Origin: Ureibacillus thermophilus
GTDB taxonomy: Bacteria; Bacillota; Bacilli; Bacillales_A; Planococcaceae
Strand: one strand, 5' to 3'
DNA length: 64,000 nucleotides
Assembly: GCF_042657185.1 (NCBI RefSeq)
Contig: NZ_JBHSNN010000063.1
The position numbers and the translations under genes were made by a program. Position 1 is the first letter of the stretch, and every line of letters starts with the position of its first letter. Below are positions 27,227-36,337 of this stretch, piece after piece. Under the pieces are notes generated by a model, which did not search any database, was not told where the DNA came from, and saw only the letters and a list, made by a program, of their open reading frames with translations.

Positions 27227-27463
27227 ATGGCACAACGTCGCGGAGGTCGTAAACGCCGTAAAGTTTGCTACTTTACTTCAAATAACATTACACACATCGA
27301 CTATAAAGATGTAGATTTACTAAAAAAATTCATCTCTGAACGTGGAAAAATTCTTCCTCGCCGCGTAACTGGCACAAGTGCGAAATACCAACGCAAATTA
27401 ACTACAGCAATTAAACGCGCTCGTATCATGGCACTTCTTCCATTCGTAGCGGAAGATAAATAA
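27227..27463 (+). CDS. rpsR: 30S ribosomal protein S18
   Basis: 78 aa basic protein: GGRKRRKVCYFTSNNITHIDY, ISERGKILPRRVTGTSAKYQ and RARIMALLPFV are universal S18 segments. AGGAGGG lies before the ATG. One cysteine is kept in KVCYF, which does not form the C+ zinc set. Confidence 0.97.
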   Translation: MAQRRGGRKRRKVCYFTSNNITHIDYKDVDLLKKFISERGKILPRRVTGTSAKYQRKLTTAIKRARIMALLPFVAEDK

Positions 27464-27474
27464 TTCATAAATAG

Positions 27475-27511
27475 AACCAACAAAGGCGAATTCGCTTTTG
27501 TTGGTTTTTTT
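27475..27511 (+). terminator. Intrinsic terminator of the rpsF-ssb-rpsR operon
   Basis: Near-perfect palindrome AACCAACAAA..TTTGTTGGTT with a GCGAATTCGC inner stem, followed by TTTTTTT. Confidence 0.93.
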
Positions 27512-27520
27512 GTCTGGAAC

Positions 27521-27675
27521 TCGTTTACCTCACCCTTTAGTGCGGATGCAACCTTTTTTAGTTCGTTTACTCTGCCCTTTAGTGCGGATGCGCCCCCTTT
27601 TAGTTCGTTTACTTCCCCATTTAGTGCGAATACTATTTTTTTAGTTCGTTTACCTCCTCCATTCGATCGCTCCAA
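27521..27675. repeat. 42-bp tandem repeat array (about 3.5 units)
   Basis: Units starting TCGTTTAC begin at 27521, 27563, 27605 and 27646 (spacing 42, 42, 41). Each unit has TCGTTTAC, then CCCTTTAGTGCGGATG or a variant, then a T-rich tail ending TTTAGT. On the minus strand they read as a 14-residue repeat of the type VNELK-GASALKG without a plausible gene start or RBS. They lie directly after the rpsR terminator. The rest of 27676-27797 shows nothing further. Confidence 0.85.
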
Positions 27676-27797
27676 AGAACTGCAAACAGCGGAATAAAAT
27701 CAATAAAAAAATTTTTTCATGCTCATCACATTTTCTAATCTTTTGGTTAGATGATTTTAATAATTTTCTCTAAAATGGGTTTTGCTTTCTCGTAATT

Positions 27798-27826
27798 TTG
27801 TCCTACTATATAAAAAATGGTACAAT
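27798..27826 (+). promoter_or_regulatory. Promoter of the yybS-gdpP-rplI-dnaC operon
   Basis: TTGTCC (27798-27803), a 17-bp spacer and TACAAT (27821-27826), about 45 bp before the yybS start. Confidence 0.6.
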
Positions 27827-27872
27827 ATACGAATGTAAAGATTTATTGAATTGTAAAAAAGGAAGGTATCTC

Positions 27873-28814
27873 ATGCCGAACAATCAAACGCAAAGGCTTA
27901 CACATGGCGCAATGATGATTGCGATATTTGCTATTCTTATTGCAATTGCATATTATGTACCAATTATAAGCTTCGTGGCGACAATGTTTGCTCCATTGCC
28001 ACTGGCTTGGTATAGTGCAAAATATAATCGAGCATCTTCCATCTTATTAGGAGTGCTTGGATGTATCATTACCTTTTTCTTTGGTGGAATTATCATTTTG
28101 CCATTTTCCATGATTTTTGCTGTATGCGGCGTTGTCATGGGAGATGTGCTGCGAACAAAGAAAAGCAAAGCCTATTTATTTATGGCGACTGGACTTTCGC
28201 TCTTAATTACTTTTGCAATTCAATATGTCATTTCTGTTAGACTATTTAATCTAGATTTTATCAAAGAATCTTTCCAATTAATGCGGGATAGTTATATGGA
28301 ATCTTTTAAGATCGCCGAAAATCTTACCGGCGAGTCGGCGATAACAGAAGAAGCATTGAATTTAATGTTCCAAAATATGGAAATGGCTATTCCTGCATCA
28401 GTAACGATTGCTGTATTCTTCTTCGCCTTTCTCTTAATTTCAATTAATTTGCCTATTTTAAAACGATTTGGCATCACTGTTCCAAAATTTAGTCCTTTTA
28501 AAGATTTACGCTTGCCTCGTACGATTTTATGGATCTATTTAATTGTATTAACGATTCAATTGTTTGGTCGCCCTGAAATAGGAACATCACTTTATGTAGT
28601 TATATTAAATTTTTCCGTAGTGTTATGGATGTTGTTGACAATTCAAGGTGTATCTTTCCTGCACTTTGTATTGGATGCTTATCGAGCACCTAAATTTATA
28701 AAGGGGTTAGCAACGGTTTTTGCTATTCCTCTGTATAATTTTATGATGCTTATAGGAATTTTAGATTTAGGTTTCGATATTCGCTCATACGTGTCAGGGA
28801 AGATTCGGAAGTAA
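27873..28814 (+). CDS. yybS: YybS: DUF2232 polytopic membrane protein
   Basis: 313 aa from ATG at 27873 (AAAGGAAGG upstream; the longer in-frame form crosses the promoter). It has eight or so hydrophobic segments, starting with THGAMMIAIFAILIAIAYYV and PLPLAWYSAKYN. DUF2232 proteins resemble the S component of energy-coupling transporters, but no ligand can be named. It is always next to gdpP and rplI in Bacillales. Confidence 0.9.
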   Translation: MPNNQTQRLTHGAMMIAIFAILIAIAYYVPIISFVATMFAPLPLAWYSAKYNRASSILLGVLGCIITFFFGGIIILPFSMIFAVCGVVMGDVLRTKKSKAYLFMATGLSLLITFAIQYVISVRLFNLDFIKESFQLMRDSYMESFKIAENLTGESAITEEALNLMFQNMEMAIPASVTIAVFFFAFLLISINLPILKRFGITVPKFSPFKDLRLPRTILWIYLIVLTIQLFGRPEIGTSLYVVILNFSVVLWMLLTIQGVSFLHFVLDAYRAPKFIKGLATVFAIPLYNFMMLIGILDLGFDIRSYVSGKIRK

Positions 28815-28826
28815 GGGGCTGATTAC

Positions 28827-30800
28827 ATGGATGCTTACAGGAAGCGGAGAATCATATATCTACTTCTTCATTTAGCTTTTTTTGGGGTAGTGGGGATTGT
28901 TGGACTGTTTAGTCTGAACGTATGGGTTGGAGCAGTGTTTACATTGTTAGTGGCGATTATTCTTATCCATGATTGGCGAAAAGAAAAAATTTTTCATATT
29001 ACGGTAGAGAAATATGTCGAATCATTAGCCTTCCGAATGAAAAAAGTGGGTCAGGAAGCCCTATTGGAAATGCCTATCGGAGTGGTATTAATCAATGATA
29101 AATTTGAAATCGAATGGGCAAATCCTTACATGACTCGGCTAATGGAACTGCCTACATTGACAGGCCAAGATTTGTTCCTTTTATCCGATGAATTGCAAAA
29201 TATAAGAAAATCCGATGAGAAAAATCATAGCATTGTAACCATACAAGATCGAAAATTTAAAGTCATTTATAAAAAAGAAGAAAAGTTATTATATTTTCTC
29301 GATGTAACAGAGCAAGTAGCAATAGAAAAACAATATCATGATAATCGTCCAGTTATCGCCATTCTATTCATTGATAATTATGATGATATTACCCAAGCGA
29401 TGGATGACCAAACAAAAAGCATGACGAGTTCGACGGTAACATCCATCATTAACGATTGGGCAGAAGAACACGATATTTATATAAAAAGAATTAATACAGA
29501 CCGCTTTTTAGCTGTTTTAAATGAAGCGACATTGTATGAATTGGAGAAAAAGAAATTTTCCATTTTAGATGATGTCCGTGAAAAGACAGCGAAGAAGAAC
29601 CTTTCCCTTACGTTAAGTATTGGAATTGGCGCTGGTTCTCCATCATTGATTGAACTTGGGGAACTGGCTCAGTCAAGTTTAGATTTAGTGCTGGGCCGAG
29701 GCGGCGACCAAGTAGCCATTAAACAGCCTAACGGAAAAATAAAATTCTATGGCGGTAAAACAAATCCGGTTGAGAAACGCACAAGGGTTCGAGCCCGCGT
29801 CATTTCCCATGCTCTTAAAGATTTGATTCAAGATAGTGATTTTGTCTTTATCATGGGTCACAAAAATCCAGATATGGATTCAATTGGAGCAGGAATCGGA
29901 GTTAGAAAAATGGCTCAAATGAACAAAGTGGAAGGCTATATTGTTATTGATTTTGATGAATTAAACGGCAGCGTTGAGCGGCTGATTAAAGAAATTAAAA
30001 AGGAATCGGAATTAGATAAGTTTTTTATTTCACCCGATGAAGCTTTAAGCATCATGACTGAAAAATCCTTATTAGTGGTAGTCGATACCCACCGCCCAAG
30101 ACTTGTTGTTGATGAAACATTATTAAAACGATTTGAAAAAATTGTTGTCATTGACCATCATCGACGGGGTGAAGAATTCATCAACAATTCGACGCTTGTT
30201 TATATGGAGCCTTACGCTTCCTCTACTTCCGAACTTGTAACTGAGCTATTGGAATATCAGCCGGATGATGAAAAACTTACAAAATTGGAAGCGACTGCAC
30301 TGCTTGCCGGAATCATTGTTGATACTAAGAGTTTTACGTTGAGAACTGGGGCGAGAACCTTTGAAGCAGCGTCTTATTTAAGAACATACGGAGCCGACAC
30401 AGTGCTCGTGCAACGATTATTAAAAGAAGACATCGAAACATTTATTGAACGGTCAAAGATTATTCAAAACGTTCGCTTTGTCTATCCAGGAATTGCCGTT
30501 GCCCACGGAGAAGAAGAGAAAGAGTACGATTCTGTATTAATTGCCCAAACAGCGGATATTTTGCTTACAATGAAAGATGTCAATGCTTCGTTTGTCGTTG
30601 CTCATCGTCAAGATGGATTAATAGGAATCAGCGCCCGGTCATTGGGCGATGTCAATGTGCAAGTGATTATGGAAAAATTAGGCGGCGGTGGCCATTTAAC
30701 AAATGCCGCATGCCAATTGGATGTTGAAACCATTGACGAAGCTTTATCATTATTGAAAAAAGCCATTATTGAAACACTGGAAGGGAGCAAGGAAGAATGA
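28827..30800 (+). CDS. gdpP: Cyclic-di-AMP phosphodiesterase GdpP
   Basis: 657 aa. Two N-terminal TM helices (about 8-50), a PAS domain (about 85-150), a degenerate GGDEF domain (about 170-300) and the catalytic DHH/DHHA1 domains (GHKNPDMDSIGAGIGV, VVDTHRP, VVIDHHRRGEEF, GGGGHLTNAACQL). It hydrolyses c-di-AMP to pApA, affecting potassium balance, cell-wall stress and beta-lactam tolerance. The gene overlaps rplI by 4 bp. Confidence 0.97.
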   Translation: MDAYRKRRIIYLLLHLAFFGVVGIVGLFSLNVWVGAVFTLLVAIILIHDWRKEKIFHITVEKYVESLAFRMKKVGQEALLEMPIGVVLINDKFEIEWANPYMTRLMELPTLTGQDLFLLSDELQNIRKSDEKNHSIVTIQDRKFKVIYKKEEKLLYFLDVTEQVAIEKQYHDNRPVIAILFIDNYDDITQAMDDQTKSMTSSTVTSIINDWAEEHDIYIKRINTDRFLAVLNEATLYELEKKKFSILDDVREKTAKKNLSLTLSIGIGAGSPSLIELGELAQSSLDLVLGRGGDQVAIKQPNGKIKFYGGKTNPVEKRTRVRARVISHALKDLIQDSDFVFIMGHKNPDMDSIGAGIGVRKMAQMNKVEGYIVIDFDELNGSVERLIKEIKKESELDKFFISPDEALSIMTEKSLLVVVDTHRPRLVVDETLLKRFEKIVVIDHHRRGEEFINNSTLVYMEPYASSTSELVTELLEYQPDDEKLTKLEATALLAGIIVDTKSFTLRTGARTFEAASYLRTYGADTVLVQRLLKEDIETFIERSKIIQNVRFVYPGIAVAHGEEEKEYDSVLIAQTADILLTMKDVNASFVVAHRQDGLIGISARSLGDVNVQVIMEKLGGGGHLTNAACQLDVETIDEALSLLKKAIIETLEGSKEE

Positions 30801-31243
30801 AAGTTGTATTTTTAAAAGATGTAAAAGGCCAAGGAAAAAAAGGAGAAGTAAAAAACGTTGCAGATGGGTATGCACAAAACTATTTAATTAAAAAAGGGCT
30901 GGCAATTGAAGCGACAAAAGAAGCGTTAAGCCGTTTAGAAGCGCAGAAAAAGCATGAACAAAAACTTGCAGCCCAAGAATTACAGGCAGCAAAAGAATTA
31001 AAAGAGAAATTGGAAAGCATCACACTAGAAATCAAAGCAAAAGCTGGGGAAGGCGGACGCCTATTCGGTTCTGTATCAACAAAACAAATTTCAGAAAGCT
31101 TGCAAAAACAATTTGGTATTAAAGTGGATAAAAGAAAAATGGAATGCAATGAAGGCATTCGCTCATTAGGTATAACGAACGTACCGGTAAAATTACATCC
31201 GGAAGTAAAAGCGACTTTAAAAGTCCATGTGAAGGAAGAATAA
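30797..31243 (+). CDS. rplI: 50S ribosomal protein L9
   Basis: 148 aa. N-terminal rRNA-binding domain (MKVVFLKDVKGQGKKGEVKNVADGYAQNYL pattern), the long connecting helix and a C-terminal domain (GRLFGSVSTKQISESL). The ATG overlaps the gdpP stop. Operon with the replicative helicase downstream. Confidence 0.97.
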   Translation: MKVVFLKDVKGQGKKGEVKNVADGYAQNYLIKKGLAIEATKEALSRLEAQKKHEQKLAAQELQAAKELKEKLESITLEIKAKAGEGGRLFGSVSTKQISESLQKQFGIKVDKRKMECNEGIRSLGITNVPVKLHPEVKATLKVHVKEE

Positions 31244-31256
31244 GGAGCGAAATTTA

Positions 31257-32612
31257 ATGAGTGATCTAATCGATCGCGTTCCACCACATAACCATGAAGC
31301 GGAGCAATCCGTTCTTGGCGCCATATTTTTAGATCCGCAAGCGTTAGTTACCGCATCAGAAATTTTAGTTCCGGAAGATTTCTATCGCATTGCCCATCAA
31401 AAAATTTTCCAAACGATGCTTGATTTAAGCGACAAGGGCAGTGCCATTGATGTGGTGACTGTAACGGAGGAGCTTTCAGCAAGAAAAGAGCTTGAGGATG
31501 TTGGTGGTCTCTCCTATTTGATGGAGTTGGCGAATGCTGTCCCTACAGCTGCGAACGTCAGCTACTATGCCAAAATTGTAGAAGAAAAGTCTATTTTACG
31601 AAGATTAATCCGCACGGCAACCAAAATCGTTGAAGATAGTTTTACGCGGGAAGATGAAGTCGAAGAACTATTATCTGAAGCTGAAAGAAAAATCATGGAA
31701 GTTGCCAATCGGAAAAACGCCGGCGACTTCAAACACGTGAAGGATGTTCTTGTTCAAACCTACGACAAAATTGAACAGCTTCAAAACCGAACTGGAGACG
31801 TTACAGGCATTCCGACAGGTTTTACAGATTTAGACCGCATGACGGCAGGATTTCAAAGGAATGATTTGATTATTGTCGCAGCCCGTCCATCAGTGGGGAA
31901 AACCGCTTTTGCTTTAAATATTGCTCAAAATGTAGCAGTTAAAGCGCGGGAAAATGTAGCGATTTTCTCCCTCGAGATGGGGGCGGAGCAGCTAGTGATG
32001 CGGATGCTTTGTGCAGAAGGAAATATCGATGCGCAAGTATTAAGAACTGGGGCTCTTTCTCCTGAAGATTGGAGCAAATTAACCATAGCCATGGGCACGC
32101 TATCCAATGCGGGCATTTACATTGATGACACGCCAGGACTCCGCGTAAATGAAATTCGGGCAAAATGCCGCAGACTCGCTCAAGAAAAAGGACTGGGAAT
32201 GATCGTCATCGATTATTTGCAATTAATCCAGGGAAGTGGAAGACGCGGCGAAAACCGCCAGCAGGAAGTGTCTGAAATATCCCGCTCACTAAAAGCTTTG
32301 GCCCGTGAATTGCATGTGCCGGTCATTGCATTATCCCAGCTATCCCGTGGAGTGGAACAACGACAAGATAAGCGGCCGATGATGAGCGATATTCGTGAAT
32401 CCGGAAGTATTGAGCAAGATGCGGATATTGTTGCCTTCCTTTATCGCGATGATTATTATGATAAAGAAACAGAAAATAAAAATATGATTGAAATTATTAT
32501 TGCAAAGCAACGGAATGGTCCAACAGGAACAGTGACACTTGCCTTTAAAAAAGAGTTTAATAAATTTTTAAATATTGATTGGTCTAAGCGGCAAGAGCCC
32601 ATTCATGCATAA
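31257..32612 (+). CDS. dnaC: Replicative DNA helicase (DnaB family; DnaC in B. subtilis naming)
   Basis: 451 aa hexameric 5'-3' helicase. N-terminal collar (PPHNHEAEQSVLGAIFLDP), a linker, and a RecA-like motor with Walker A ARPSVGKTAFALN, Walker B MIVIDYLQLI and DIRESGSIEQDADIVAFLYR. RBS AAGGAG lies upstream. It is named dnaC in B. subtilis and dnaB in most other bacteria. Confidence 0.97.
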   Translation: MSDLIDRVPPHNHEAEQSVLGAIFLDPQALVTASEILVPEDFYRIAHQKIFQTMLDLSDKGSAIDVVTVTEELSARKELEDVGGLSYLMELANAVPTAANVSYYAKIVEEKSILRRLIRTATKIVEDSFTREDEVEELLSEAERKIMEVANRKNAGDFKHVKDVLVQTYDKIEQLQNRTGDVTGIPTGFTDLDRMTAGFQRNDLIIVAARPSVGKTAFALNIAQNVAVKARENVAIFSLEMGAEQLVMRMLCAEGNIDAQVLRTGALSPEDWSKLTIAMGTLSNAGIYIDDTPGLRVNEIRAKCRRLAQEKGLGMIVIDYLQLIQGSGRRGENRQQEVSEISRSLKALARELHVPVIALSQLSRGVEQRQDKRPMMSDIRESGSIEQDADIVAFLYRDDYYDKETENKNMIEIIIAKQRNGPTGTVTLAFKKEFNKFLNIDWSKRQEPIHA

Positions 32613-32646
32613 TAAAGAAAAAAGCCTCATAATAATATACTCCCGA

Positions 32647-32690
32647 AAACACGAACAATCAATTTATTGGTATACAATTTGTTCGTGTTT
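32647..32690. promoter_or_regulatory. Inverted PurBox pair (PurR operator) / terminator-like stem upstream of purA
   Basis: AAACACGAACAAT (32647-32659) and its inverted partner AAACACGAACAAA on the minus strand (32678-32690) are 18 bp apart. Both keep the CGAAC core of the Bacillus PurR PurBox (AWWWCCGAACWWT). They end 14 bp before the purA -35. The same inverted repeat also makes a stem followed by T6, so it may double as the dnaC terminator. Confidence 0.7.
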
Positions 32691-32704
32691 TTTACCGGAA
32701 TACA

Positions 32705-32733
32705 TTGACGAATAACCTATTTCACTGTAAAAT
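32705..32733 (+). promoter_or_regulatory. purA promoter
   Basis: TTGACG (32705-32710), a 17-bp spacer and TAAAAT (32728-32733), about 45 bp before the purA ATG. Confidence 0.75.
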
Positions 32734-32777
32734 GAATCTGTTTGATAATAGGACGCATAATGCGCGGAGGTGCTGAA

Positions 32778-34064
32778 ATGACTTCAGTTGTTGTTGTTGG
32801 AACTCAATGGGGAGATGAAGGAAAAGGGAAAATTACCGACTTCCTTTCAAAAAAGGCGGATGTAATTGCTCGTTATTCAGGCGGTGACAATGCTGGACAT
32901 ACAATTAAAATTGGCGAAGAAACATATAAATTGCATTTAATTCCATCCGGCATTTTTTATAAAGAAAAAACATCTGTAATGGGCAATGGAATGGTCATCA
33001 ATCCGAAATCGTTAGTAAATGAGCTGAAAGGTTTGCAAGAACGCGGTGTTGATACATCGAATTTACGAATTTCCAACCGTGCTCATGTTATTCTCCCTTA
33101 TCATATTTATCAAGATAAAGTGGAAGAAGAAGCCCGCGGCGACAAAAAAATTGGAACAACTTGCAAAGGAATTGGTCCATGCTATCAAGATAAAATTGCC
33201 CGCATGGGAATCCGCATTGCTGATTTATTGGATAAAGAAGTATTTGAACAAAAATTGAGAGAAAATCTCGAAAAGAAAAACCGTTTATTTGAAAAATATT
33301 ACGAGGTAGAAGGCCTAAAATTTGAAGATATTTTTGAAGAGTATTATGGATATGGCCAACAAATCAAAGATTATGTAACAGATACATCAAAAGTATTAAA
33401 CGACGTTTTAGACAGAGGCGGACGCGTATTATTTGAAGGTGCTCAAGGAGTTATGTTGGATGTGGACCACGGAACATATCCGTTCGTAACATCTTCCAAT
33501 CCGGTAGCAGGCGGTGTAACAACAGGTACAGGAATTGGTCCTTCTCATGTTTCAAGAGTTGTAGGCGTTTGCAAAGCTTATACATCCCGTGTAGGCGACG
33601 GTCCGTTCCCAACTGAATTGTTTGATGAAATTGGCCATCATATCCGTGAAATAGGCCGTGAATATGGTACAACAACTGGTCGTCCTCGTCGTGTCGGCTG
33701 GTTTGATGCAGTAGTTGTGCGCCATTCTCGCCGTGTATCAGGCATTACAGATTTAGCTTTAAACTCCATAGATGTATTAACAGGTTTAGAGACAGTAAAA
33801 ATTTGCACTGCTTATAAATACAAAGATGAAATCATTACAGAATATCCTGCCAGCCTTCATGTTCTTGAGGAATGTGAGCCAATTTTTGAAGAACTTCCAG
33901 GATGGACAGAAGACATTACAGGGGTACGTTCTTTCGATGAACTGCCAAAAAATGCACAAAACTATGTGAACCGCATTGTGGAATTAACAGGAATTCCTTT
34001 AATGACATTCTCTGTAGGCCCAGCTAGAGAACAAACAAACATTGTAAACGATGTTTGGGAGTAA
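32778..34064 (+). CDS. purA: Adenylosuccinate synthetase
   Basis: 428 aa (430 in B. subtilis). It joins IMP and aspartate using GTP, the first committed step to AMP. GTQWGDEGKGKITDFL at the start, PSGIFY, IGTTCKGIGPCYQDK, and TTTGRPRRVGWFD are family signatures. The start is ATG 32778 (GGAGGTG 7 nt upstream), not an upstream in-frame codon. It is monocistronic, likely repressed by PurR through the upstream PurBoxes. Confidence 0.97.
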   Translation: MTSVVVVGTQWGDEGKGKITDFLSKKADVIARYSGGDNAGHTIKIGEETYKLHLIPSGIFYKEKTSVMGNGMVINPKSLVNELKGLQERGVDTSNLRISNRAHVILPYHIYQDKVEEEARGDKKIGTTCKGIGPCYQDKIARMGIRIADLLDKEVFEQKLRENLEKKNRLFEKYYEVEGLKFEDIFEEYYGYGQQIKDYVTDTSKVLNDVLDRGGRVLFEGAQGVMLDVDHGTYPFVTSSNPVAGGVTTGTGIGPSHVSRVVGVCKAYTSRVGDGPFPTELFDEIGHHIREIGREYGTTTGRPRRVGWFDAVVVRHSRRVSGITDLALNSIDVLTGLETVKICTAYKYKDEIITEYPASLHVLEECEPIFEELPGWTEDITGVRSFDELPKNAQNYVNRIVELTGIPLMTFSVGPAREQTNIVNDVWE

Positions 34065-34090
34065 ACCAAGAGAGATAATCGATTTAACTA

Positions 34091-34406
34091 GAGGCTGGGA
34101 CATAAACAAAAAATTATAGGGGCAGCTGAAAGGATTTTGATAAAAAATTGAACTAACGAAAAATTGATTGAAGTGACGGGGCGAGTTTCTGTCGCGCACG
34201 CTTAGTCGCAAAGCGGAGCAAGCTCAAGGAAGTAAATTCAAAGCTTTCCTGCGACGAGCCCTCTCAAGACCACGAGGAGCGAAGGAATGACTCAGAGGAA
34301 GGCCCGCGGAAAGCGTCCCCGGAACGGACATCAATTTTAATAACAAATCTAAAAAACATCATTTTCTCCAAAGAGAAAATGATGTTTTTTAGATTTGTCC
34401 CAACCT
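34091..34406 (+). repeat. Intergenic repeat family A, copy 1
   Basis: About 316 bp, bounded by GAGGCTGGGACA and its inverted partner TGTCCCAACCT. Next to the left end is an AT-rich arm, then a GC-rich core containing GCCCGCGGAAAGCG and CCCCGGAACGG, then AT-rich sequence. The right part is a perfect 24-bp stem (34345-34368 / 34373-34396) with a CAAA loop. It follows purA and can act as its terminator. Copies 2 and 3 are at 41868 and 57531. It has no coding capacity. Confidence 0.88.
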
Positions 34407-34480
34407 TTTTTTATTTTTCCAATGAACAATTTACCATTATTCGTCATGATTTTACTCTATGTAACAAAATTTGCTGAAAT

Positions 34481-34497
34481 AATACATTTTCATTACA
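34481..34497 (-). promoter_or_regulatory. Candidate WalR (YycF) binding site upstream of the M23 hydrolase
   Basis: Minus strand TGTAAT-GAAAA-TGTATT matches the WalR box TGTWAH-N5-TGTWAH at 11 of 12 specified positions. It lies about 110 bp before a cell-wall hydrolase and next to the walRK genes. Confidence 0.4.
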
Positions 34498-34605
34498 AAA
34501 CATTTAAAACATTCATTCCAATTTTCTATTGTGATACAGTTTATAACTGGGAGTGTGGAATGAAAACCCATACATAACCAGGTGGATATTGGAAGGGGCT
34601 TGTTT

Positions 34606-36075
34606 ATGAATACCAAATGGGACAAGAATCGCCACAGTAATCATAATCTAGGTCATCAGAATAAATATGGAGTATTGATTAGTTTAATTGCTGTTTTTCT
34701 TTCTACGATTACGTTCAATTTGGCGTTTGCGAATGAAGGCGATTTAAAATCGATTGACAAAATTTATCATATTTATATAGAAGACAGATATATTGGTGCA
34801 GTATCTGATGAGAAGAAAGTAGACAAAATTATTGAAGCCAAAGAAAAAGAAGCCAGTGAACAATACAAAGGCTATGAAATTGATGCGGATGCATTAGTGA
34901 CAATCGTTCCTGAAAAAGTATTTTCGTATAAACCGAACGATGACGAAACACTAAAAGCCTTAAACGAACAATTGGAAGTACAAACGGATGCCTATGCGCT
35001 AGAAGTCAATGGAACACCGGTTCTTTACTTAAAAAATAAAGAAGATTATGAACAAACCATCAAAAAATTAATGCTTCAATATGTTCCGGAAGAAAAACTA
35101 AACGCCTTTGAACAATTAAAAGATGCTACTGAAAACCAATCAAATCAACCGTTAAAAGAAAATGAAAAAAGAATCAAAGATGTTTTTCTTTCAGAAGATA
35201 TTTCAGGTAAAGAAACAAAAGTAAATCCAGCAAAAATTCTAACACCAGATGAAGCAGTGCAATTCATTAAAACCGGTTCCATTGAAAAACAAATTTATGT
35301 TGTCAAAGAAGGCGATGTTCTTGGGAAAATTGCCAAAGAGCATGGCTTAACAACAAAAGAATTGCTAGCATTAAATCCTGGTCTTACAATTGATTCGCTT
35401 TTACAAATTGGACAAGAAATCAATGTAACAGTAGAAAAGCCTTTAATTAATGTACAAGTGGTATATGAAATATTAAATACTGAAACGATGAACTTTGAAA
35501 AAGTAATAGAAAAAGACCCTTCTATGTATAAAGGCGAAAAGAAAGTGATTCAAGAAGGAAGCCCCGGTAAAAAAGAAGTATCTTACCTGGTTACAGAAGT
35601 GAATGGAGAAGTAACGAAAAAAGAAGTAACCAATGAAAAAGTGTTAGTTGAGCCTGTAAAGCACATTGAAAAAGTCGGAACAAAAGTTATTTCATCAAGA
35701 GGCACAGGAAACTTTATTTGGCCGACAAACGGCGGTTATATTTCAAGCACTATGGGATCACGTTGGGGCAGTTACCATCGCGGTATTGATATTGCCCGCC
35801 CATCCAATTACAACATTAAAGCAAGCGACAATGGCGTTGTCACTTTTGCCGGATGGGATGGAACGTATGGCAATAAAATTGTCATTAACCATAATAATGG
35901 CTACATAACATTATATGCCCATTTATCTGAAATCAAAGTATCTGTTGGACAAGTAGTACCGCAAGGATCTGTTATTGGGAAAATGGGATCAACTGGAAAT
36001 TCCACAGGTATTCATTTGCACTTTGAAGTGAGCAAGAGTGGATCACTGATCAATCCGTTAGCAGTATTAGATTAA
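34606..36075 (+). CDS. Cell-wall hydrolase with LysM, G5 and M23 peptidase domains
   Basis: 489 aa from ATG 34606 (GGAAGGGG upstream). A signal-anchor lies around residues 24-46 (VLISLIAVFLSTITFNLAFA). A long extracellular stretch, a LysM module (YVVKEGDVLGKIAKEHGLTT), a G5 domain and a C-terminal M23 metallopeptidase follow. The M23 zinc motifs are HRGIDIA and HLHFEV, so both zinc-binding sites are intact. It probably cuts peptidoglycan cross-links. Its place just before walRK suggests control by WalR. Confidence 0.9.
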   Translation: MNTKWDKNRHSNHNLGHQNKYGVLISLIAVFLSTITFNLAFANEGDLKSIDKIYHIYIEDRYIGAVSDEKKVDKIIEAKEKEASEQYKGYEIDADALVTIVPEKVFSYKPNDDETLKALNEQLEVQTDAYALEVNGTPVLYLKNKEDYEQTIKKLMLQYVPEEKLNAFEQLKDATENQSNQPLKENEKRIKDVFLSEDISGKETKVNPAKILTPDEAVQFIKTGSIEKQIYVVKEGDVLGKIAKEHGLTTKELLALNPGLTIDSLLQIGQEINVTVEKPLINVQVVYEILNTETMNFEKVIEKDPSMYKGEKKVIQEGSPGKKEVSYLVTEVNGEVTKKEVTNEKVLVEPVKHIEKVGTKVISSRGTGNFIWPTNGGYISSTMGSRWGSYHRGIDIARPSNYNIKASDNGVVTFAGWDGTYGNKIVINHNNGYITLYAHLSEIKVSVGQVVPQGSVIGKMGSTGNSTGIHLHFEVSKSGSLINPLAVLD

Positions 36076-36082
36076 TTTAATG

Positions 36083-36121
36083 AAGGTAGTGGCAGATTTT
36101 CTGTCATTACCTTTTTCTTTT
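36083..36121 (+). terminator. Intrinsic terminator after the M23 hydrolase
   Basis: AAGGTAGTGGCAG / CTGTCATTACCTT (13-bp stem with two G-U pairs) followed by TTTCTTT. Confidence 0.8.
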
Positions 36122-36209
36122 TGGGAAATTTTTGAGGAATAAGAAATATGTCGAAATATTTCCCAGAAAATAATTTTAATAATACACGATAATTTTGGAC
36201 GGTGATTTT

Positions 36210-36218
36210 TGTTATAAT
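36210..36218 (+). promoter_or_regulatory. Extended -10 promoter of the wal operon
   Basis: TGTTATAAT is an extended -10 (TGN-TATAAT) about 120 bp before walR. No good -35 hexamer is visible at 17 bp, so the call rests on the -10. The 36122-36337 interval holds no gene. Confidence 0.5.
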
Positions 36219-36337
36219 AGTTCTTGAATGCACGAAAACTCAAAGCATGATAGATTTATTAATAGATTTTTTATAGAAGATAGGTAGGATTCATTGATAT
36301 AGATTCCGTTACTTTAGTTTTAAGGAGGATTTTTCAA

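Noticed and set aside
27301..27675. Minus-strand 124-codon reading with VNELK repeats as a protein-coding gene
   Set aside because: It runs antisense through most of rpsR, lacks an RBS and promoter, and its protein-like character comes only from the tandem repeat.
27521..27675. CRISPR array
   Set aside because: The repeats are contiguous 42-bp tandem units without unique spacers, and no cas gene is present in the window.
34091..34406. Insertion sequence with transposase
   Set aside because: Repeat family A has inverted ends but is too short and has no coding capacity; at most a non-autonomous element.
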